DNA of 64,000 nt. Source: Micromonospora sp. WMMD812. Its GTDB lineage: Bacteria; Actinomycetota; Actinomycetes; Mycobacteriales; Micromonosporaceae. The stretch's first letter is position 1. Each line of letters opens with the position of its first letter. A model generated the notes under the pieces. The model was not told the origin of the DNA and made no database searches. It saw nothing but the letters and a program-made list of their open reading frames with translations. The position numbers were made by a program, and so were the translations under genes. Location: assembly GCF_027497215.1 (NCBI RefSeq), contig NZ_CP114904.1:4486001-4550000 (forward strand), in the 5' to 3' direction. This document shows positions 57,387 through 64,000 of the stretch, one piece after another.

Positions 57387-60032
57387 ATGACGTCCGAGGG
57401 CCCGCACCACCCCGGCCAGGAGCCGGACGAGGTGTCACCGGGCGCCGGCGGACCGGCGCCGTACGGCGACCGCCCGGCGCAGCCGGGGACCGGCTACGGC
57501 ACGGCCGGCCCGGACCTGGGTTGGGCGCCACCGCCACCGGCGGGACCGACCGCTCCCGCGCCCGCCTGGGCGACACCGCACGACCAGCAGCCCTCGGCCC
57601 CGCAGTGGGGCACCGCCCAGGTGCCCCCGCCCGCGGAGGCCGGCCAGCCCGCCCCGTGGGCCGCGAGCGGGGCGGCCCAGCCTGGCTGGGGCGCGCAGCC
57701 CGACCAGGCCGGCGCGGCCTGGGCCGGCGCGGCCGAGCAGCCCGCCTGGGCGCAGGCCCAGCCCGGTGCGCGCGGTGCGGCTCAGGTGCCCCCACCGGCG
57801 GCCCCGGGGTGGCCTCAGGACGACTCCGCCCGCTCCCCGGGGTGGGCGCAGCAGGAGCCCGCGGGCAGCCCGCAGCAGAACGACCCGGGCCAGGCCGCCG
57901 GTTGGGGCGGTACGGCGCAGCCCGCCCCGGTGAACGGCGGCTGGGCCGACGGTCCTCGCCCGGACGAGCAGGCGCAGGCCGGCGGCTGGGCCAACGGCGC
58001 GGCCGGGCACGACGGCCCCGGTCACTCGGGCGGCTGGGCTGCCGGCGGGCAGCAGGACGACCAGCCGGCCTGGGCGCAGGCCGAGCAGGGCACGCCCGCC
58101 TGGGCGCAGGCCGAGCCGGCCGTGCGCGGTGCCGCACAGGTACCGACGCCCGACGACTCCGCCCGCTCCGGCGGCTGGGGCCAGCAGCAGGACCCGGCGG
58201 GCTCCGGCGGCTGGCCGGCCGGTGCCGGCGCGCAGCACGACTCGGCGTCCTCGGGTGGCTGGCCGGCGGGTGCCGGCGCGCAGCCGGACGACGCCGCCCC
58301 GGGGACGGCCTGGGGTGCCGGCGGTCCGGGCGACCGGCCGCGGCAGCCCGACTGGGTGATCGCGCAGGACGACCCGCAGGGGGACAACAGGCCTGGTGGC
58401 TGGGGCACGGCCGGCCACGGCTCGGCCCAGGAGGACGCGGCCCCGGCCAATGGCTGGGCGGGCGAGCCGAACGGCACGCCGGCCCGGGCCAGCGCGGCGG
58501 TGCCCGGCGGCGACGGCGGCCCGGCCTGGGGCGCCGGCTCGGACGGCCCGGCCCAGTGGGCCGGCACCGAGCGGCCGGCCGTGCCGGAGGTGGCGCCATG
58601 GGCGCCCGGCGAGGCGTGGGGCAACTCCGGCGCCGACTCCGCCTCCTCCCCAGCCGGCTGGTCGGGCGAGCGGGCCGAGGAGCCACCGGCCTACCAGCCC
58701 GGCCCGGCGCCGGGCATCTCGCCGGTCAACGCGGTGCCGCTGCCCCCGCAGGAGCAGCGGGTGCCGGGCGCCAGCCTGGCCGCCGCCCCGCCGGCCGACT
58801 ACGCCCCGCCGGCCGAATACCCGGCCCCGGGTCCCTATGCCGCCGCCGGACAGCCGGCGACCGGTGAGCGCCCCGACTGGCCGGGCGCCGACACCCCCGG
58901 GCAGGCGTACGAGCCCGAGCAGTCCGGTTGGGGCCAGGCGGCGGCGCGGAACGAGGAGCCGTCCCCGCCAGCCGGGCCGGTAGTGCCCGCGCCGCGCACC
59001 TCTCCCGAGTCCGGCGTGGCCGCCCGCGCCTCCGTGTCGCCCCCCGACGGGGGTGCCGGTGCGGTCGGCCGGGCGGCCGCGAGCGCCTCGGTGCCGCTGG
59101 CCAGCCGGGTGATGCCGCCGACCGACCAGCCGCTGCAGCCGACCGGCACGTCCGCCCCGCAGCCCCGGGTGTACGGCCGACCGGCCCGACCCGAGGCGGA
59201 CGAACCCGCCGAGCCCGAGCCGTACGGCGCCGACCGCCGGTCCGACCCCGGCTCGGAGAACCGTTTCGAGGACCACGACCGGATGGCCCCGCCGAACGGC
59301 TTCGCCGAAGCCGGCCCGGTGCACTCGGGCCCACCCGCGCCGCCGGCGTTCCCCCCGGGCATGCCCTCGTTCGCCGACGCGCCGAACAACACCCGCCCCG
59401 CGAACGGGGTGCGCCCGCACCCCGCCGAGCGTCCGGCCGACCCCTTCGGGCCACCCGACCCCTTCGGGCCGGCCGACCCCTTCGGGCCGCCCGCGTCCCC
59501 GCCCGGTGACGCCGGCATGGCCGGCATGCCCGGCTACGGATCGCCCCCGATGGCCGAGCCGGCGCCCGGCGGCGGCTTCCCGCCGGCCTTCCCACCGCCT
59601 CCGCAGCACCAGCCGGGCCCGTCCTGGACGCCGGGCGCACCGGAGTCCGGCCAGGACCGGTTCGACGCGTTCAAGCCGGACGAGGAGCCGAAGGTCGAGG
59701 CGCCGACGCCGAAGGTCCGCAACGGCCGGGTGCTGGCGGCGGTGCTGGTCGCCGCGGTGCTGATCCTGGCCGTGCCGCTGGGCCTGCTCATGCTGCTCGG
59801 CAAGGTCGGTGGCGGGGACGCGGCGCCGTCGTTCGACCCCGCGGTGGGGACGTGCGTGAAGAAGTCCGGCGAGGGCGCCGCGCCGGCCGACTGCGGCGAG
59901 GCGGACGCGTTCACCGTGGTTTCCAAGGTGGACAACAAGGACAAGTGCGCCGACCCGGCCCAGCCGCACGTGGTGCTGCCGGGCAACGGCACCAACCGGG
60001 TGCTCTGCCTGAAGCCGGCCGCCGCCCAGTAA
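57387..60032 (+). CDS. LppU/SCO3897-like membrane protein with Trp-rich disordered N-terminus
   Basis: An 881-residue protein. Residues 1 to about 770 are low complexity (Pro, Ala, Gly, Gln, Asp) with regularly placed Trp, about every 10-20 residues through residues 30-330, in repeats such as GGWPAGAGAQ, PAWAQAQ and GAAQVPP. One membrane helix (about 780-803) follows, then a C-terminal exported domain of about 70 residues with four Cys (GTCVKKSG, ADCGE, DKCADP, VLCLK), matching the LppU/SCO3897 family. The N-terminus is therefore cytoplasmic and the Cys domain outside. Function of the family is unknown. ATG 57387 has ribosome-binding site GGAGGAGG. Confidence 0.82.
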   Translation: MTSEGPHHPGQEPDEVSPGAGGPAPYGDRPAQPGTGYGTAGPDLGWAPPPPAGPTAPAPAWATPHDQQPSAPQWGTAQVPPPAEAGQPAPWAASGAAQPGWGAQPDQAGAAWAGAAEQPAWAQAQPGARGAAQVPPPAAPGWPQDDSARSPGWAQQEPAGSPQQNDPGQAAGWGGTAQPAPVNGGWADGPRPDEQAQAGGWANGAAGHDGPGHSGGWAAGGQQDDQPAWAQAEQGTPAWAQAEPAVRGAAQVPTPDDSARSGGWGQQQDPAGSGGWPAGAGAQHDSASSGGWPAGAGAQPDDAAPGTAWGAGGPGDRPRQPDWVIAQDDPQGDNRPGGWGTAGHGSAQEDAAPANGWAGEPNGTPARASAAVPGGDGGPAWGAGSDGPAQWAGTERPAVPEVAPWAPGEAWGNSGADSASSPAGWSGERAEEPPAYQPGPAPGISPVNAVPLPPQEQRVPGASLAAAPPADYAPPAEYPAPGPYAAAGQPATGERPDWPGADTPGQAYEPEQSGWGQAAARNEEPSPPAGPVVPAPRTSPESGVAARASVSPPDGGAGAVGRAAASASVPLASRVMPPTDQPLQPTGTSAPQPRVYGRPARPEADEPAEPEPYGADRRSDPGSENRFEDHDRMAPPNGFAEAGPVHSGPPAPPAFPPGMPSFADAPNNTRPANGVRPHPAERPADPFGPPDPFGPADPFGPPASPPGDAGMAGMPGYGSPPMAEPAPGGGFPPAFPPPPQHQPGPSWTPGAPESGQDRFDAFKPDEEPKVEAPTPKVRNGRVLAAVLVAAVLILAVPLGLLMLLGKVGGGDAAPSFDPAVGTCVKKSGEGAAPADCGEADAFTVVSKVDNKDKCADPAQPHVVLPGNGTNRVLCLKPAAAQ

Positions 60033-60470
60033 CCCTGGTGGCGACCGGCCGATGACCCTGGTGCCGGCCGATCGGTGACCCGGCCGGCACCCGGCACCGC
60101 CGACGGGGGCCACGCGCACGCATGGCCCCCGTCGGCGTGTCCGGGTGTGATCGAGCCCGCTCGGGGTACCGGGCCGGCCGGGCGCGCCGGGTCGGGCAGA
60201 CTGGGCACACGAGCGCACGAGTACGGGCCCCCGAGCTGCGCGGCCGGGGCTGTCGAGGCCCTCGGCGAGCGCCGCAACGCCGAGCGGACGGCGGTCGTCG
60301 GCGTCGGCGACCTCGCCCGCCCGGTCGGCCCGCCGGAGGTGTACCGGCTCCGCGACGGTCGCTACCGCACCGCGTCGGCCGCGCTTGTGCTCGGCGAGGC
60401 CGTCTCCCGTCAGCCGTTGCCTGCACCACGTCGAGCCGGATGGTCGCCGTTTGTGCGGCAGGATGGGCCT
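60033..60470. other. Gap with terminator and possible gene remnant
   Basis: After the terminator at 60099-60136 there is an open stretch in the frame of the following gene. Part of it (VVGVGDLARPVGPPEVYRLR, then DGRYRTAS, about 60297-60380) reads like the end of an Uma2-type protein; in another frame, at about 60210-60245, the peptide SARVRAPELRGR occurs, the same peptide that opens the next gene. It may be a decayed gene or duplication scar. No intact gene is supported. Confidence 0.35.
60099..60136. terminator. Terminator of the LppU-like gene
   Basis: GCCGACGGGGGCCA at 60099-60112 pairs perfectly with TGGCCCCCGTCGGC at 60123-60136. Confidence 0.8.
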
Positions 60471-62303
60471 ATGAGTGCACGCGTGCGAGCGCCGGAGCTA
60501 CGAGGCCGGCAGTGGCTGAACACTGGCGGTAAGACCCTCACTCTCGCCGACCTCCGAGGTCGTATAACCGTCCTCGACTTCTGGACCTTCTGCTGCATCA
60601 ACTGCCTGCACGTGCTCGACGAACTGCGCCCGCTCGAGGAGAAGTACGGCGACGTGCTCGTCGTGATCGGTGTCCACTCGCCGAAGTTCGAGCACGAGAA
60701 GGACCCGGACGCGCTGGCGGCGGCGGTCGAGCGGTACGGCGTGCACCACCCGGTGCTCGACGACCCCGAGCTGGACATGTGGCAGCAGTACGCGGCCCGG
60801 GCCTGGCCGACCCTGTCGGTGATCGACCCCGAGGGGTACGTGGTGGCCACCATGGCCGGCGAGGGTCACGCCGAGGGACTGGCCCGGCTGATCGACGAGC
60901 TGATCGCGACCCACGAGGCGAAGGGCACCCTGCACCGGGGCGACGGCCCGTACGTCCCGCCCGCCGAGCCGGAGACCACGCTGCGCTTCCCCGGCAAGGC
61001 CGTCGCGCTGGAGTCGGGCAGCCTGCTCGTCTCCGACTCGGCCCGGCACTCACTCGCCGAGCTGGCGCCGGACGGCGAGACGCTGGTCCGCCGGATCGGC
61101 TCGGGTGAGCGGGGGCGGGCCGACGGGCCGGCCGCCGCGGCGACCTTCTCCGAGCCGCAGGGGCTCTGCCTGCTCCCGGCGCAGGTCGCCGAGGTCGCCG
61201 GGTACGACCTGGTGGTCGCGGACACCGTCAACCACCTCCTGCGTGGCGTACGGCTGGCCACCGGCGAGGTGGTGACCGTGGCCGGTAGCGGGCGGCAGTG
61301 GCGCTCGACGGTCGACGACCACGCGCATGACGCCCTCGCGGTCGACCTCTCCTCGCCCTGGGATCTGGCCTGGTACGACGACAAGCTGGTCATCGCCATG
61401 GCCGGCATCCACCAGCTCTGGTGGTTCGACCCGATCAAGCGGACCGCCGGCATGTACGCCGGCACCACGGTCGAGGCGCTGCGCGACGGTCCGCTGGCCG
61501 AGGCGTGGATGGCCCAACCGTCCGGCCTCTCCGTCTCCGCCGACGGCGCCCGGCTCTGGATCGCCGACAGCGAGACCAGCGCGATCCGGTACGTCGAGAA
61601 CGGGGTGATGGGCACCGCGGTCGGGCAGGGGCTCTTCGACTTCGGTCACGTGGACGGGCCGGCCGAGGCGGCACTGCTCCAGCACCCGCTGGGGGTGTGC
61701 GCGTTGCCCGACGGTTCGGTGCTGGTCGCCGACACGTACAACGGCGCGGTCCGGCGCTTCGACCCGGAGACGGACCAGGTCTCCACGGTCGCCGACGGCC
61801 TGGCCGAGCCGAGCGACCTGGTGCTCACCCCGGACGGTGAGGTGCTGGTGGTGGAGTCCGCCGCGCACCGGCTCACCCGGCTGGCCCCGGGCGCGCTCAC
61901 CGCGGCCGGCGCGAGCACGGTGGACGGGCCTCGGCACCGCGCCGAACGGAAGCCGACCGATGTGGCGGCCGGTGAGCTGACCCTGGACATCGTCTTCACT
62001 CCGGCGCCCGGGCAGAAGCTGGACGAGACGTACGGGCCGTCCACCCGGGTGGTGGTCTCCGCCTCGCCGCCGGAGCTGCTGGTCGAGGGGGCCGGCACCG
62101 GCACCGAGCTGTCCCGCCGGTTGGTGGTTAACCCCGACGTGACCGGTGGGGTGCTCCAGGTGACCGCCCAGGCGGCGACCTGCGACGCGGACGTCGAGCA
62201 CGCGGCCTGCCACCTCACGCGCCAGGACTGGGGCGTCCCGGTCCGGGTGGTCGACGGCGGCGCGGCCCGTCTGCCGCTGGTGCTGCGCGGCCTGGACGCC
62301 TGA
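60471..62303 (+). CDS. NHLRC2-like protein: thioredoxin fold plus NHL repeats
   Basis: A 610-residue protein in three parts: an N-terminal thioredoxin-like domain (about 5-145) with FWTFCCINCLH carrying a CINC redox motif; an NHL-repeat beta-propeller (about 165-480; repeats contain LLVSDSARH, VVADTVNH, LWIADSET, VLVADTYNG); and a C-terminal beta domain of about 110 residues. This architecture is that of NHLRC2, conserved from bacteria to animals. No signal peptide is seen, so it is probably cytosolic. ATG 60471 is chosen because the thioredoxin domain begins soon after; the frame is open further upstream. Bacterial function is not established. Confidence 0.88.
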   Translation: MSARVRAPELRGRQWLNTGGKTLTLADLRGRITVLDFWTFCCINCLHVLDELRPLEEKYGDVLVVIGVHSPKFEHEKDPDALAAAVERYGVHHPVLDDPELDMWQQYAARAWPTLSVIDPEGYVVATMAGEGHAEGLARLIDELIATHEAKGTLHRGDGPYVPPAEPETTLRFPGKAVALESGSLLVSDSARHSLAELAPDGETLVRRIGSGERGRADGPAAAATFSEPQGLCLLPAQVAEVAGYDLVVADTVNHLLRGVRLATGEVVTVAGSGRQWRSTVDDHAHDALAVDLSSPWDLAWYDDKLVIAMAGIHQLWWFDPIKRTAGMYAGTTVEALRDGPLAEAWMAQPSGLSVSADGARLWIADSETSAIRYVENGVMGTAVGQGLFDFGHVDGPAEAALLQHPLGVCALPDGSVLVADTYNGAVRRFDPETDQVSTVADGLAEPSDLVLTPDGEVLVVESAAHRLTRLAPGALTAAGASTVDGPRHRAERKPTDVAAGELTLDIVFTPAPGQKLDETYGPSTRVVVSASPPELLVEGAGTGTELSRRLVVNPDVTGGVLQVTAQAATCDADVEHAACHLTRQDWGVPVRVVDGGAARLPLVLRGLDA

Positions 62304-62323
62304 CCGTCGTCCACGGGTCCCGC

Positions 62324-63076
62324 TCACCCCGCGAAGGGGCTGAGCGGGACGCCCGCGTCAATCAGCGCGGCCCGGACCATCTCGGCCGAGGCGACCGCGC
62401 CCGGGCTGTCCCCGTGCAGGCAGATCGACTCGACCGGGCAGGGGATCACGGTGCCGTCCACCGCCACCACGGTGCGCTCGGTGGCCATCCGGACCGCCCG
62501 CTCGGCGACCTGCTCCGGGTCGGTGACCAGAGCGCCCGGGGCGCTCCGGGGCACCAGCATGCCGGTGGGCAGGTAGCCGCGGTCGGCGAAGCCCTCGGCG
62601 ACCACCCGCAGCCCGGCGCCGACCGCGAGCTGCGCGAGCATCGACCCGGGCGAGCAGAGGACGGGGAGCTGGTCGTCGTACTCGTTGACGGCCGCGACCA
62701 GCGCTGCCGCCTGCGACTCCTCGGACGCCGCCGCGTGGTACAGCGCGCCGTGCGGCTTCAGGTAGCGCACCCGGGCGCGGAAGAGCCGGCAGAATGCGTC
62801 CAGGGCGCCGAGCTGGTAGGTGACCTCGTCGCGCAGCTCCGCGAAGTCGTACGCGATGTGCCGCCGGCCGAACCCGGCCAGGTCGCGGTAGCCGACCTGG
62901 GCGCCCACCGCGACGCCGCGACGCACCGCGGCCTCGCTGACCCGGCGCATGGTGGACGGGTCGCCGCCGTGGAAGCCGCAGGCGACGTTCGCGGAGGTGA
63001 CCAGGTCCAGCAGCGCCTCGTCGTCGCCCAGCCGCCAGATGCCGAATCCTTCGCCCAGGTCAGCGTTGAGGTCCAT
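62324..63076 (-). CDS. pxpA: 5-oxoprolinase subunit A (LamB/YcsF family)
   Basis: Subunit of the prokaryotic ATP-dependent 5-oxoprolinase PxpABC, which opens pyroglutamate, a damage product of glutamine and glutamate. The 250-residue protein has the family's start MDLNADLGEGFG, NVACGFHGGDP (about 30-40), QVGYRDLAGFGRR and YLKPHGALYH (about 105-114), and CLHGDSPGAV near the end. The start overlaps the pxpC stop by 17 bp. Last gene of the operon here. Confidence 0.95.
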   Translation of the reverse strand: MDLNADLGEGFGIWRLGDDEALLDLVTSANVACGFHGGDPSTMRRVSEAAVRRGVAVGAQVGYRDLAGFGRRHIAYDFAELRDEVTYQLGALDAFCRLFRARVRYLKPHGALYHAAASEESQAAALVAAVNEYDDQLPVLCSPGSMLAQLAVGAGLRVVAEGFADRGYLPTGMLVPRSAPGALVTDPEQVAERAVRMATERTVVAVDGTVIPCPVESICLHGDSPGAVASAEMVRAALIDAGVPLSPFAG

Positions 63077-63926
63077 GGAACCTGACGGTAGTACCTGGCC
63101 GGGCCTGCGCGAGCGGGGTCACGTCGGCCACCACCCCGATGATCGGATACCCGCCGGTGGTCGGGTGGTCGGCCAGGAAGATCAACGGCTGGCCGTCGGC
63201 GGGCACCTGCACCGCGCCGAGCACGATACCCTCGCTGGGCAGCTCGCCGGTGATCGCGCGGGGCAGCGCCGCGCCGGCCAGTCGCGCGCCGACCCGGTTG
63301 CTCACCGGGCTCACCGTGTACGCCGTGCCGAGGAGCCGGTCGAGCGCCGTCGGGGTGAACCAGTCGTCGCGCGGGCCGAGCCGGACCGTGAGCCGCAGCT
63401 CCTCGCCGGGCGGCGGGGCGACGGTCAGGTCGACCGGCGCGGGCGGGCCGACCGGCACGCCGAGGGGCAGCCGGTCACCGTCGTTCAGCGGGGACGGCCC
63501 CAGCCCGGAGAGGGTGTCGGTGGCCCTGCTGCCCAGCACCGGCGGCACGTCGATCCCGCCGGACACGGCCAGCCAGTTGCGAACGCCGCGCCGGGCGGGA
63601 CCGATCCGCAGCACCGCACCGGCCGGTACGGAGAGCGGCCGCCCGACGTCTCCCGGGCGCTCGTCCACCCGCACCTCCGCCTCGGCGCCGGTGACCGCGA
63701 CGGCGGCCGCGTGGGAAAGGCGCAGCGTGCAGCCGGTCAGCGTGATCTCCAGGCCGCCGACGGTCTCCGGGTTGCCGACCAGCCGGTTGGCCAGTCGCAG
63801 CGCGTTCGGGTCGAGCGCGCCGGAACGGGGCACCCCGAGGTGGGCGAGACCCGGCCGGCCCAGGTCCTGCACGGTGGTGAGCGCCCCGGCGCGCAGCACC
63901 TCGAGCTCGCCCGCCGTCGGGCTCAC
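63060..63926 (-). CDS. pxpC: 5-oxoprolinase subunit C (biotin-dependent carboxyltransferase family)
   Basis: PxpC/KipA-type subunit of 5-oxoprolinase, 288 residues. Family features: the opening EVLRAGALTTVQDLGRPGL, HLGVPRSGALDP (about 32-43), NWLAVSGGIDVPPVLGSRATD (about 116-136; quoted only as a region) and the C-terminal GGYPIIGVV. The GTG start overlaps the pxpB stop as GTGA (63923-63926). The order B-C-A within one overlapping operon is the usual one. Confidence 0.94.
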   Translation of the reverse strand: MSPTAGELEVLRAGALTTVQDLGRPGLAHLGVPRSGALDPNALRLANRLVGNPETVGGLEITLTGCTLRLSHAAAVAVTGAEAEVRVDERPGDVGRPLSVPAGAVLRIGPARRGVRNWLAVSGGIDVPPVLGSRATDTLSGLGPSPLNDGDRLPLGVPVGPPAPVDLTVAPPPGEELRLTVRLGPRDDWFTPTALDRLLGTAYTVSPVSNRVGARLAGAALPRAITGELPSEGIVLGAVQVPADGQPLIFLADHPTTGGYPIIGVVADVTPLAQARPGTTVRFHGPQR

Positions 63927-64000
63927 GCCGGCACCAGCCGGAGCCGGGTGCCCGGGGTGAGCCGGGTCGGCGGGTCGGCGGCCACGTCGAAGAGCGGCAT
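63923..64000 (-). CDS. pxpB: 5-oxoprolinase subunit B (partial, C-terminal end only)
   Basis: Only the last 25 codons are in the window. They read PLFDVAADPPTRLTPGTRLR and so on to VPA, the typical end of PxpB/KipI proteins. The stop overlaps the pxpC start by four bases. The rest of the gene lies beyond base 64000; the in-frame ATG at the window edge is internal. Confidence 0.8.
   Translation of the reverse strand: MPLFDVAADPPTRLTPGTRLRLVPA

Noticed and set aside
57435..60218. 927-codon minus-strand frame opposite the LppU-like gene
   Set aside because: Arises from the repetitive GC-rich composition; Gly/Arg-rich with no domain, while the plus strand has a membrane helix and the LppU domain.

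Overview
This is a GC-rich actinobacterial chromosome segment. GTG starts are common, the proteins are rich in Ala, Arg and Gly, and the gene content points to the Micromonosporaceae, most likely Micromonospora or a close relative; that placement is inference from composition and gene order. Several neighbourhoods echo the mycobacterial chromosome: fabG4 beside a MaoC hydratase, and the set dnaK-grpE-dnaJ-hspR, purA, a DUF3151 gene, fba, pyrE and clpB. Nearly all of the window is ordinary coding sequence. I see no rRNA, tRNA, CRISPR array, prophage or insertion sequence.

Layout. 1-2.1 kb: end of a long FabG-type reductase and a MaoC-like hydratase. 2.2-5.6 kb: two DedA membrane proteins flanking a NarL/LuxR-type two-component system. 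5.6-9.9 kb: a TetR regulator divergent from an SCP2 protein, an acyl-CoA dehydrogenase and, further on, an acyl-CoA synthetase. 10-13.8 kb: purD, a frameshifted AbiEi/DUF559-type gene and purA. 13.9-17.9 kb: a DAGK-like protein, a large Pro-rich MinD/ParA-type ATPase and a DUF3151 protein. 18.1-21.3 kb: LOG-family protein, fba, a holin-4-type membrane protein and a small acidic protein. 21.4-26.5 kb: a sigma factor overlapping an LCP protein, divergent from a tandem duplicate of an LPxTG surface-protein transcription unit. 26.6-30.6 kb: the Hen1/Pnkp RNA-repair operon. 30.7-36.4 kb: a third DedA, an ArsR repressor, pyrE, an SDR, two small four-helix membrane proteins and a DUF4178 protein. 36.5-41 kb: clpB divergent from a KhtTU-like cation/proton antiporter pair. 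41.2-46.5 kb: two small unknowns and the dnaK-grpE-dnaJ-hspR operon. 46.6-52.5 kb: two tandem dynamin/YfjP-like GTPases, an unknown protein and a PST-rich membrane protein. 53-56.7 kb: E1 alpha, E1 beta and E2 of a 2-oxoacid dehydrogenase. 56.9-62.3 kb: a 45-residue protein, a Trp-rich disordered LppU-like membrane protein and an NHLRC2-like thioredoxin/NHL protein. 62.3-64 kb: the 5-oxoprolinase genes pxpA, pxpC and the end of pxpB.

Regulation visible in the sequence. HspR is encoded here, and matching HAIR-type inverted repeats (GTTGAG-N9-CTCAA) lie upstream of both dnaK and clpB, so the heat-shock circuit is largely contained in the window. A perfect 6-6-6 palindrome overlaps a plausible promoter between the TetR and SCP2 genes. 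Convergent gene ends carry strong GC-rich hairpins. In addition there is a set of long, AT-richer palindromes: three copies of one family sharing a TCGATCTC loop motif, plus singletons at 17.3, 21.3 and 51.5 kb. These look like a dispersed intergenic hairpin repeat.

Most promising for follow-up: the dispersed hairpin family, the sigma factor/LCP pair next to the duplicated cell-wall-anchored surface proteins, the Trp-patterned disordered domain of the LppU-like protein, and the tandem dynamin-like GTPases. The Hen1/Pnkp operon is a known but notable system.
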